This document shows, in pieces, positions 1-4,408 of a stretch of DNA of 5,756 nt. The translations under genes were made by a program, and so were the position numbers. Each line of letters begins with the position of its first letter. The stretch's first letter is position 1. The stretch comes from Ruminococcaceae bacterium UBA3220 (GTDB lineage Bacteria > Bacillota > Clostridia > Oscillospirales > Acutalibacteraceae). The stretch lies in contig DEWC01000104.1 in NCBI GenBank assembly GCA_002363095.1, positions 5,644 through 11,399 on the forward strand. Direction: 5' to 3'. The notes beneath the pieces were generated by a model. The model saw nothing but the letters and a program-made list of their open reading frames with translations, was not told where the DNA came from and did no database searches.

Positions 1-18
1 ATCTCGTCCGGGTCACCA
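1..18 (+). tRNA. 3' end of a tRNA (isotype not determinable)
   Basis: The window opens inside a tRNA. Read backwards from CCA at 16-18, there is a discriminator A at 15, a seven-base 3' acceptor strand CCGGGTC at 8-14, and a five-base 3' T-stem strand CTCGT at 3-7 that begins with the conserved C61. The matching 5' acceptor strand would be GACCCGG, outside the window. A rho-independent terminator follows five bases later, as expected for the end of a tRNA transcript. The anticodon lies upstream, so the amino acid cannot be named. Confidence 0.72.
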
Positions 19-22
19 CTTG

Positions 23-61
23 AAACAGCGGGTACATTAAATAATGTATCCGCTGTTTTTT
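23..61 (+). terminator. Rho-independent terminator after the first tRNA
   Basis: A 15-bp stem (24-38 with 43-57, one G-T pair) closes on a four-base loop and is followed by a run of T at 56-61. It ends the upstream tRNA transcript and separates it from the tRNA-Leu that starts at 83. Confidence 0.85.
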
Positions 62-82
62 AAAACACATTGTTTACACCTT

Positions 83-168
83 GCCGGTGTGGCGGAATGG
101 CAGACGCGATAGACTCAAAATCTGTTGTCAGCAATGGCGTATCGGTTCAAGTCCGATCACCGGCACCA
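83..168 (+). tRNA. tRNA-Leu (anticodon CAA)
   Basis: This is a complete class II tRNA of 86 nt including an encoded CCA at 166-168. Acceptor strands GCCGGTG (83-89) and CACCGGC (158-164) pair perfectly. The anticodon stem ATAGA/TCTGT encloses the loop CTCAAAA, giving anticodon CAA, which reads the leucine codon UUG. The T-loop GTTCAAGTC is canonical, and a long variable arm lies between the anticodon and T arms, as expected of tRNA-Leu. A strong terminator begins two bases after the CCA. No good promoter is visible in the 21 bases between the previous terminator and the gene, so it may be expressed by read-through or from a poor promoter. Confidence 0.95.
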
Positions 169-169
169 G

Positions 170-197
170 AAAAGAGCACCCTTAGGGGTGCTCTTTT
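170..197 (+). terminator. Rho-independent terminator of tRNA-Leu
   Basis: A perfect 12-bp stem (170-181 with 186-197) closes on the four-base loop TTAG. The A-rich 5' side and TTTT 3' end make it a typical intrinsic terminator, possibly active in both directions. Confidence 0.88.
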
Positions 198-202
198 CAA
201 CG

Positions 203-355
203 AAATCCGTCCTTGCGGACGGGATAAATCCTCACCTTGTTCGGATGAAATCGTTTCACGGTGAAATCCTCGCCTCGCTCAGGTTAATGGACGGATTTTA
301 TTTCACCGAAAGCATCGCTTTCGATTTCACCAAAGGCATATGCCTTTGATTTCAC
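203..355. repeat. Hairpin-rich intergenic repeat with ATTTCAC/GTGAAAT boxes
   Basis: This gene-free stretch is built from inverted repeats. A long-range stem pairs 203-212 (AAATCCGTCC) with 289-298. Inside it are a local hairpin (207-212 with 217-222) and the palindrome TTTCAC-G-GTGAAA (254-266). On the right, three ATTTCAC boxes at 300-306, 324-330 and 349-355 alternate with two hairpins: 307-323 (CGAAAGC/GCTTTCG) and the perfect 18-base palindrome 331-348. Box spacing is 24-25 bases. From memory, similar GTGAAAT/ATGAAAT hairpin clusters are scattered between genes in Clostridia, so this is probably a copy of a MITE-like or structured-RNA repeat. No reading frame of substance crosses it. Confidence 0.6.
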
Positions 356-413
356 TCTTGTTAATCTTCTGTTTTTTGATATTCTCTAAAAGCTTAACTG
401 AAAACTTATAACA

Positions 414-446
414 TAAAAACTCAAGCCGGCCCATAAGGGTCGGCTT
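414..446 (-). terminator. Rho-independent terminator of the rpmG-rplA operon
   Basis: Read on the minus strand, a 10-bp stem (446-437 with 432-423, one G-T wobble) closes on a four-base loop and is followed by GAGTTTTT. It lies 20 bases after the rplA stop codon and marks the end of the operon, so rplJ and rplL are not co-transcribed downstream. Confidence 0.85.
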
Positions 447-466
447 TAAGTTTAATAGCTTAGATA

Positions 467-1162
467 TTAAGCACCGAATTTTGAAACATTGAGTTTAATT
501 CCGGGGCCCATTGTTGTAGCTATGGTGCAGGACTTAATATACTGTCCCTTAGTAGCAGCAGGTTTTGCCTTAACGATAGCGCCCATAAGAGCGTCAAAGT
601 TTTCCTGAAGCTTTTCAGCGCCGAAGGAAACCTTACCGATCGGGCAGTGAATGATATTAGTCTTATCAAGACGGTACTCAATCTTACCTGCCTTAGCCTC
701 GGTAACCGCTCTCGCAACATCGGGGGTTACGGTGCCTGCCTTCGGTGTCGGCATAAGTCCACGGGGACCTAAGACCTTACCCAAGCGGCCTACAACGCCC
801 ATCATATCGGGTGTTGCGATAACAACATCGAAATCGAGCCAGTTTTCATTCTGAATTTTGGCAACGAGTTCCTCTGCGCCTACATAATCGGAGCCTGCCT
901 CCTTAGCGGCATCAGCCTTATCGCCCTTAGCAAGAACGAGGGTTCTTACCTTTTTACCGGTTCCGTTCGGAAGAACAACCGCGCCTCTGACCTGCTGGTC
1001 AGCGTGGCGGGAGTCAACGCCCAAACGAACATGAATTTCAACAGTTTCATCAAACTTAGCAGTGCCGGTTTTAACAGCAACGGCAACCGCTTCGTCAACA
1101 TCGTAAAACTTACCTGTTTCAATAAGTTTTACGCCTTCGTTATATTTCTTTCCGTGTTTCAT
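467..1162 (-). CDS. rplA: 50S ribosomal protein L1
   Basis: L1 forms the mobile L1 stalk of the large ribosomal subunit by binding 23S rRNA, helps release the E-site tRNA, and in many bacteria represses translation of its own operon. The 231-residue product has the usual L1 length. The N-terminal KHGKKY and DVDEAV segments and the family signature around residues 119-138 (PDMMGVVGRLGK, then LGPRGLMP) are clear, as is the C-terminal TTMGPGIKLN segment at 216-225. The ATG start is fixed by GGGAGGT seven bases upstream. It is the last gene of the operon, 53 bp after rplK, and is followed by a terminator. An L1-stalk-like element sits in the gap upstream, which suggests autoregulation. Confidence 0.98.
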   Translation of the reverse strand: MKHGKKYNEGVKLIETGKFYDVDEAVAVAVKTGTAKFDETVEIHVRLGVDSRHADQQVRGAVVLPNGTGKKVRTLVLAKGDKADAAKEAGSDYVGAEELVAKIQNENWLDFDVVIATPDMMGVVGRLGKVLGPRGLMPTPKAGTVTPDVARAVTEAKAGKIEYRLDKTNIIHCPIGKVSFGAEKLQENFDALMGAIVKAKPAATKGQYIKSCTIATTMGPGIKLNVSKFGA

Positions 1163-1179
1163 AGTTTACCTCCCAATAA

Positions 1180-1206
1180 GTGGTCAAATCGGAAATTTCC
1201 TCCCAC
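1180..1206 (-). promoter_or_regulatory. Putative L1-binding mRNA element upstream of rplA
   Basis: On the minus strand this 27-nt element reads GTGGGAGG, then the hairpin GGAAA/TTTCC (1191-1200), then GATTTG and ACCAC. GTGG (1206-1203) pairs with CCAC (1183-1180), leaving an asymmetric internal loop with GA on the 5' side. From memory, the base of the 23S rRNA L1 stalk has GGUGGGAGG on one strand and UACCACC on the other, which this copies. It sits just before the rplA ribosome binding site, so L1 binding could block translation. The function is inferred. Confidence 0.55.
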
Positions 1207-1215
1207 AAGAGAGAA

Positions 1216-1641
1216 TTAATCGACTACTTCTACGCCCATTGAACGCGCGGTTCCGGCAATCATACTCATGGCTGATTCGATGGAAGCGGCATTAAGGTCG
1301 GGCATTTTTGTTTCTGCAATCTTTTTGATTTGTTCTTTTGTTATTTTGGCAACCTTAGTTTTGTTAGGTGTGCCTGAAGCTGTTTCAATTCCGCATGCTT
1401 TTTTGATAAGAACGGCAGCAGGCGGAGTCTTTGTAATAAAAGTGAAAGAGTGGTCAGCATAAACGGTAATAACAACCGGAATAATAAGACCTGTGTCGTT
1501 CTTTGTTTTTTCATTGAACGCCTTGGTAAATTCCATAATGTTTACACCGTACTGACCGAGCGCGGGACCTACCGGGGGAGCAGGTGTTGCTTTGCCGGCA
1601 GGAATCTGCAATTTAATGTAACCTGTGATTTTTTGAGCCAT
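1216..1641 (-). CDS. rplK: 50S ribosomal protein L11
   Basis: L11 binds the GTPase-associated centre of 23S rRNA at the base of the L7/L12 stalk and supports factor-dependent GTP hydrolysis and RelA sensing. The 141-residue product matches the standard L11 length. The N-terminal domain carries the signature LQIPAGKATPAPPVGPALGQ at residues 11-30 followed by GVNIMEF, and the C-terminal RNA-binding domain ends with AGTARSMGVEV. The start is set at ATG 1639-1641 because L11 proteins begin at this MAQKITGYIK and a GGAGGTG site lies about seven bases upstream. The open frame continues 29 codons further to a GTG at 1728, but that stretch is unlike L11 and falls inside a structured leader. It lies between nusG and rplA. 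Confidence 0.98.
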   Translation of the reverse strand: MAQKITGYIKLQIPAGKATPAPPVGPALGQYGVNIMEFTKAFNEKTKNDTGLIIPVVITVYADHSFTFITKTPPAAVLIKKACGIETASGTPNKTKVAKITKEQIKKIAETKMPDLNAASIESAMSMIAGTARSMGVEVVD

Positions 1642-1660
1642 ATTTAGCACCTCCAAAATT

Positions 1661-1730
1661 CGTGGTAACCGTGTTTTTTGGAAAATAATCCAACACTTGG
1701 CGGAACGGTCATATTCCGTTCCTCCCACCG
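1661..1730 (-). promoter_or_regulatory. Structured leader upstream of rplK, putative L1-binding site
   Basis: The 180-bp gap between nusG and rplK contains a multi-branched structure on the minus strand. GGTGGGAGG starts it (1729-1721). A perfect 7-bp hairpin GGAACGG/CCGTTCC follows (1722-1716 with 1708-1702). A second hairpin comes from AACAC...GTGTT with an inner CC/GG pair (1696-1690 with 1681-1671), and TTACCAC closes it (1667-1662 region). The outer GTGG/CCAC helix makes it a three-way junction. The GGTGGGAGG and ACCAC strands match my recollection of the L1-stalk base of 23S rRNA, so L1 autoregulation of rplK-rplA is the best explanation. L1 repression from a site before rplK is established in E. 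coli; applying it here is inference. Confidence 0.6.
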
Positions 1731-1821
1731 TGACATATAAGCGCTCACCTTACGACCGGTTAACCTAATCGAAAGAACCTATATGCCGGAGTTAATAAGC
1801 ACATATAATGCGTATTAACAA

Positions 1822-2349
1822 TTATTTTTCATCCAAAGAAATCTGGTTAAGTTCAAGCTCAACCGTTGTTCCGCGAAGCGCGTCAAGAGAAACGCTTGCG
1901 GTGTTGTTTGCGACATCGACGCTTTTAACCTTACCGGTGTAACCTTTAAGGGGTCCGTCGATAATCTTGACGAAATCATCCGGTTTATAGCCGACTTCGA
2001 CGCTATGCTTTCCAACGCCTAAATTGGCTACCTCTTCGTCTGTCAGCGGAACCGGTTCGGAACCGGGTCCCACAAAGCCGGTACATCCGCGGATGTTACG
2101 GACTAAATACCAGCTGTCGTTAGTAACGATCATCTTAATAAGAACATAACTCGGGAAAAGCTTTCTTTCAATTTCTCGGGTTTTATCGTCCTTGATTTCG
2201 GTAACTGTCTCGGTAGGAACATTGATTTCCTGAATGAGATCCTGCATACCTCTGCTTTCAACCATAGTTCTGAGGTCGCTCGCGACCTTGTTTTCATAGC
2301 CGGAATAGGTATGCACAATATACCATTTTGCCTCTTGTTTGTCGGGCAT
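1822..2349 (-). CDS. nusG: Transcription termination/antitermination protein NusG
   Basis: NusG rides on RNA polymerase, changes pausing and Rho-dependent termination, and can couple transcription to translation. The 175-residue product has the normal two-domain layout: an NGN domain at about residues 7-105 (KWYIVHTYSGYENKVA at 8-23, LFPSYVLIKM at 64-73, VRNIRGCTGFVG at 83-94) and a C-terminal KOW domain around 122-175 with VKIIDGPLKGYTGKV at 127-141. The ATG follows GGAGGT by about eight bases. It starts 15 bp after secE, the usual secE-nusG pairing. It is standard in length and has no insertion domain between NGN and KOW. Confidence 0.98.
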   Translation of the reverse strand: MPDKQEAKWYIVHTYSGYENKVASDLRTMVESRGMQDLIQEINVPTETVTEIKDDKTREIERKLFPSYVLIKMIVTNDSWYLVRNIRGCTGFVGPGSEPVPLTDEEVANLGVGKHSVEVGYKPDDFVKIIDGPLKGYTGKVKSVDVANNTASVSLDALRGTTVELELNQISLDEK

Positions 2350-2364
2350 TGTCCTTACCTCCGA

Positions 2365-3090
2365 TTACTTAGTTTTAATTTTAAGAACGAGCTTAACTAA
2401 ATTAGCAAGTCCCCAATCAAGCAACCAAATAAAGGCACCCAATATCAAACACATGGCAAGTACGATAATAGTGTTCTTAACTACATCGCTCATACCGGGC
2501 CAAACGATTTTCTTAACTTCGCTCTTATAATCGCGGAAGAAAAGACCGATTCTCTGCAATATTGTTTTCTTGCCCTTAGACTCGCTTACCTCAATATAGT
2601 CATCAATAAAGAGATAAGCAGTTGCGAAAACCGCAAAGGCACAAAGCAGAATGGCTATCACAAGAACATTCGGAGAATATGCCAAAGTGTCAACACTGGG
2701 GCGAGTTCCCGCCTTGTAGTCAACAAAAGCCGACATATCGACAAAATTCCACGGATTTGAAAGAGCTACAACCAGCATAAAGATGGCGTCGCCCAGCGCG
2801 ACAAAAGGAACAACATAACGAAGACCCTTTTTTCTGTATGAGAAAATGCTCATTACAGCGCCTACCGTTGTAAGGATGAGGCAAAAAAGGATTTTCGAAG
2901 AGACAGCCATCTTGATAGCGTCCTTGGAAATAATGCCTTTTGTTTTTCCTCCGAATGCGAGAACGGTACCTACAAGGGTCTCGCTCTTACCTTGAAATGA
3001 AATTGTCGCGAAGTTCATAAAGAACAGAAGCAATGCGGCAAGTCCGCAAGCGATACAAAGAGCCTGACAAATTCTGTTTAATACTTTCAT
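2365..3090 (-). CDS. secE: Preprotein translocase subunit SecE with a four-segment N-terminal membrane extension
   Basis: SecE clamps SecY in the SecYEG export channel. Residues about 182-241 are a full single-span Firmicute SecE: FFRDYKSEVKKIVWPGMSDV at 184-203, then a membrane helix at about 205-226. Most single-span SecE proteins are 60-80 residues; this one is 241. Residues 1-170 hold four more likely membrane segments (about 10-30, 66-84, 92-110 and 142-162), with a soluble loop between the first two and another before the fourth. The frame is unbroken from ATG 3088-3090, which follows AAGGAGG, and no internal Met with a ribosome binding site precedes the SecE part. This therefore looks like a genuine fusion. 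The extension belongs to no family I can name. It lies between rpmG (11 bp gap) and nusG (15 bp gap). Confidence 0.93.
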   Translation of the reverse strand: MKVLNRICQALCIACGLAALLLFFMNFATISFQGKSETLVGTVLAFGGKTKGIISKDAIKMAVSSKILFCLILTTVGAVMSIFSYRKKGLRYVVPFVALGDAIFMLVVALSNPWNFVDMSAFVDYKAGTRPSVDTLAYSPNVLVIAILLCAFAVFATAYLFIDDYIEVSESKGKKTILQRIGLFFRDYKSEVKKIVWPGMSDVVKNTIIVLAMCLILGAFIWLLDWGLANLVKLVLKIKTK

Positions 3091-3101
3091 TTGCTGCCTC
3101 C

Positions 3102-3251
3102 TTATTTCGTTTCCTTATGCAAGGTGTGCTTTCTGCAGAACCTGCAATACTTGTTCATTTCAAGTCTGTCCGGATCGTTTTTCTTGTTTTTCATGGTGTT
3201 GTAGTTGCGTTGCTTACACTCAGTGCAAGCGAGGGTAATCTTTACTCTCAT
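3102..3251 (-). CDS. rpmG: 50S ribosomal protein L33
   Basis: This 49-residue gene encodes L33, a small protein near the E site of the large subunit. The product starts MRVKITLACTECKQRNYNT and ends with KHTLHKETK. It keeps both halves of the zinc ribbon, CTEC (C9 and C12) and CRFC (C36 and C39), so it is the zinc-containing (C+) form. ATG 3249-3251 follows GGGAGGT by five or six bases. It is the first gene of the operon, 11 bp ahead of secE, an order common in Firmicutes. Paralogues lacking the cysteines often exist elsewhere in such genomes, but none is in this window. Confidence 0.97.
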   Translation of the reverse strand: MRVKITLACTECKQRNYNTMKNKKNDPDRLEMNKYCRFCRKHTLHKETK

Positions 3252-3448
3252 AACGGCACCTCCCGTTTTACGGAAATATTTTTTGCTTTGCCGACTGCTC
3301 GGCTAAAGTAAACGCCTCCCTCTGCAAACTCGCAAATATTCTACGCCACAGGCACCAAATATTGAGGCGCCCGGGAAAGCATCGCGCAAAATACGGCAAA
3401 TCGACAAATGGGTTCTTTGTTTGCAAAAAAAAAGAACCTTTCAGAGGT
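3252..3448 (-). promoter_or_regulatory. Long structured 5' leader of the rpmG operon
   Basis: About 195 nt separate the predicted transcription start from the rpmG start codon. On the minus strand the leader holds three inverted repeats: GGTTCTTT/AAAGAACC (3438-3431 with 3418-3411, 12-nt loop), CGCCTC/GAGGCG (3369-3364 with 3317-3312), and a GCCGA/TCGGC hairpin extended by CTTT/AAAG around one bulged A (3307-3285). None ends in a T-run, so none is an obvious terminator. I recognise no known riboswitch or ribosomal-protein leader here. Confidence 0.4.
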
Positions 3449-3454
3449 AGTGCC

Positions 3455-3483
3455 ATTATATCACAAGCAACGGTAAAGGTCAA
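3455..3483 (-). promoter_or_regulatory. Sigma-A promoter of the rpmG-secE-nusG-rplK-rplA operon
   Basis: On the minus strand, -35 TTGACC (3483-3478), a 17-bp spacer and a perfect -10 TATAAT (3460-3455) form a near-consensus housekeeping promoter. Transcription should start near 3448. Confidence 0.9.
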
Positions 3484-3515
3484 GTGTTTTTTTCATTTTT
3501 ATTGATTATTATTTA

Positions 3516-3869
3516 TTATATAATATATACGCATATAATATATACGCGTACCAAAGAAACAAAACAGAGCCGTAAAGGTATTCCGCTTACATCAGATGCG
3601 GTTATTATATTTCTGTCCCCGATAACAAAAGTATTGCCGTTTTCTAAAACGCCTATCGAATACCTCACACCGCTGTCCTCGGCGGTGTTTTCTTTTTCCT
3701 TTACTTCTGTTTTCTTTACCGGTTCGAGCCACTTGTTCTCTAACTGTTCAAGCGTCGGCGCATAGTTCGGCAGTTTAGATTTTATCCATTCGTCGAATTT
3801 CTTTAATAATGTAAGCCCGCAAATTGTTAAATATATTGAATTACAATGATAAAAAAGTAAAATAAGCAA
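3516..3869 (-). pseudogene. Possible decayed mobile-element gene fragment
   Basis: An open frame of 117 codons starts only at a TTG with no usable ribosome binding site. Its middle part, roughly 3560-3800, looks truly coding: FDEWIKSKLPNYAPTLEQLE, then a Lys/Glu-rich linker, then SGVRYSIGVLENGNTFVIGDR. The RYSI...G..FV..DR pattern reminds me of domains in clostridial phage or conjugative-element proteins; this is from memory and weak. Both ends look non-coding: the first 20 or so residues are a hydrophobic low-complexity run, and the last ten (VYIICVYII) are produced by a 15-bp tandem repeat. I read it as a remnant of a larger gene that lost both ends. No promoter points into it. Confidence 0.35.
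3519..3548. repeat. 15-bp tandem duplication, AT-rich
   Basis: The unit TATAATATATACGC plus one variable base (A, then G) occurs twice in tandem at 3519-3533 and 3534-3548. It lies at the broken 3' end of the coding remnant and just upstream of the rpmG operon promoter. Each unit contains TATAAT, but no -35 box is at a suitable distance on either strand. Confidence 0.6.
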
Positions 3870-3917
3870 TCCTAACGAGAGTCCAAACTTCGGGACATTT
3901 AAAGATTTATAATAAAA

Positions 3918-3939
3918 TTGTCAAAAAAATACTTGACAA
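3918..3939 (+). promoter_or_regulatory. Inverted repeat overlapping the -35 box of the SOS promoter
   Basis: TTGTCAA (3918-3924) and TTGACAA (3933-3939) are perfect 7-bp inverted repeats with an 8-bp spacer. The right arm contains the -35 box of the promoter below, so the symmetry may be an operator or may only reflect the -35 consensus in AT-rich DNA. Confidence 0.3.
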
Positions 3940-3961
3940 AACAAAAAAGGTCAGTTATAAT
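3933..3961 (+). promoter_or_regulatory. Consensus sigma-A promoter of the SOS small gene
   Basis: A perfect -35 TTGACA (3933-3938), a 17-bp spacer and a perfect -10 TATAAT (3956-3961). Both hexamers match consensus, which fits a strong promoter that must be held off by a repressor. Transcription should begin near 3968. Confidence 0.92.
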
Positions 3962-3975
3962 GAAAATACGGAAAT

Positions 3976-3989
3976 CGAACAAATGTTCG
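3976..3989 (+). promoter_or_regulatory. LexA (SOS) box
   Basis: CGAACAAATGTTCG matches the Firmicute LexA operator CGAAC-N4-GTTCG with both half-sites perfect. It lies 15-28 bp downstream of the -10 box, between the predicted transcription start and the ribosome binding site, where bound LexA would block transcription. DNA damage should therefore induce the 55-codon gene that follows. Confidence 0.88.
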
Positions 3990-4002
3990 GCGGAGGTAAA
4001 TT

Positions 4003-4170
4003 ATGAGTACAAGTTACTTAATTCAATCAAGTATTGAAACAATGGCGGTAGGTTTGGTTATATTCGGATTATTTAATGAGGAAAAGGTCCTCGCTTTTGA
4101 AAATCGCATTTTCTCCGACTTCAGGCGCAAAAAACTCAAACTTGCAAAATCAAACTCCAAGGTTGACTGA
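4003..4170 (+). CDS. SOS-induced small protein with a hydrophobic segment and basic tail, function unknown
   Basis: This 55-codon gene sits in a complete expression cassette: consensus promoter, LexA box, GGAGGT six bases before ATG, and a terminator downstream. The product begins MSTSYLIQSS. Residues 14-24 (MAVGLVIFGLF) are strongly hydrophobic and could form a short membrane anchor together with residues 5-12. NEEKVLAFENRIFSDF (25-40) resembles an amphipathic helix, and RRKKLKLAK (41-49) is strongly basic and probably cytosolic. I cannot assign a family. LexA control of a tiny hydrophobic protein recalls division inhibitors such as YneA of Bacillus or SidA of Caulobacter, but I see no LysM domain or sequence match. 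The role is inferred from regulation only; the existence of the gene is well supported. Confidence 0.85.
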   Translation: MSTSYLIQSSIETMAVGLVIFGLFNEEKVLAFENRIFSDFRRKKLKLAKSNSKVD

Positions 4171-4214
4171 TAATATTTCATATTTAATATTGTTCATTTT
4201 TTATTCCTTTTTTT

Positions 4215-4258
4215 ACGGTGCCGTATTTCTTGATAATTCGGCACCGTTTTTCTTTTTT
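4215..4258 (+). terminator. Rho-independent terminator of the SOS small gene
   Basis: A perfect 9-bp stem ACGGTGCCG/CGGCACCGT (4215-4223 with 4239-4247) encloses a 15-base loop and is followed by a T-rich tract to 4258. It isolates the SOS gene from grpE-dnaK. Confidence 0.85.
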
Positions 4259-4288
4259 CGACCGTTAAAATGTGAACAAATTGTAAAA

Positions 4289-4305
4289 GGTCAGAGAAAG
4301 TCAAA
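4289..4305 (+). promoter_or_regulatory. Putative CtsR operator upstream of grpE
   Basis: GGTCAGA-GAA-AGTCAAA matches the CtsR heptad direct repeat (A/G)GTCAAA-NAN-(A/G)GTCAAA with a single mismatch in the first heptad. It ends 19 bp upstream of the -35 box of the grpE promoter. CtsR is the class III heat-shock repressor of Firmicutes; in some (for example Staphylococcus) it also controls the dnaK operon. Confidence 0.65.
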
Positions 4306-4324
4306 AAAATTTTCAAAAAAGGTA

Positions 4325-4352
4325 TTGACTTTTGGAAAACATTGGATATAAT
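4325..4352 (+). promoter_or_regulatory. Sigma-A promoter of grpE-dnaK
   Basis: -35 TTGACT (4325-4330), a 16-bp spacer and a perfect -10 TATAAT (4347-4352). Transcription should start near 4359, leaving an untranslated leader of about 50 nt. Confidence 0.82.
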
Positions 4353-4377
4353 ATAACTTGTTGAATGACATATCCAA
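4342..4377 (+). promoter_or_regulatory. Inverted repeat across the grpE -10 box and leader
   Basis: TTGGATAT (4342-4349) and ATATCCAA (4370-4377) are perfect 8-bp inverted repeats with a 20-bp spacer. The left arm overlaps the -10 box and the right arm lies in the leader, where a repressor would act. It is not the CIRCE sequence. It may be an operator of unknown factor or chance. Confidence 0.35.
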
Positions 4378-4408
4378 CCAAATTCCGATGTAAAAAGGAG
4401 GAACTAAG

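Noticed and set aside
70..349. Two frames of 64 and 74 codons across the tRNA-Leu and repeat
   Set aside because: They arise from the tRNA, its terminator and the hairpin repeat.
300..355. Regularly spaced ATTTCAC boxes as a CRISPR array
   Set aside because: The repeated box is only seven bases, and the intervening sequences are themselves palindromes, which is not how CRISPR spacers look.
1645..1655. TTAGCACCTC as half of a CIRCE element
   Set aside because: It is the reverse complement of the rplK ribosome binding site region and has no matching second half.
1642..1728. 29-codon N-terminal extension of L11 from a GTG start
   Set aside because: The extra residues do not resemble L11, the GTG lies inside the structured leader, and the internal ATG has a strong ribosome binding site and gives the standard 141 residues.
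1791..1819. Inverted repeat just after nusG as a terminator
   Set aside because: The stem GTTAATA...TATTAAC has an internal mismatch, is AT-rich, and is not followed by a T-run in the direction of transcription; a terminator here would also split the operon.
3268..3483. 71-codon minus-strand frame in the rpmG leader
   Set aside because: Its start overlaps the -35 box of the operon promoter, so the full frame would not be transcribed, and it has no ribosome binding site or recognisable protein content.
3484..3765. 93-codon plus-strand frame rich in Ile, Phe and Ser
   Set aside because: It is the antisense of the more protein-like minus-strand fragment, begins in the AT-rich tandem repeat and has no ribosome binding site.
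4076..4351. 91-codon plus-strand frame overlapping the SOS gene
   Set aside because: It overlaps the 55-codon gene in another frame, runs through its terminator and the grpE promoter, and lacks translation signals.
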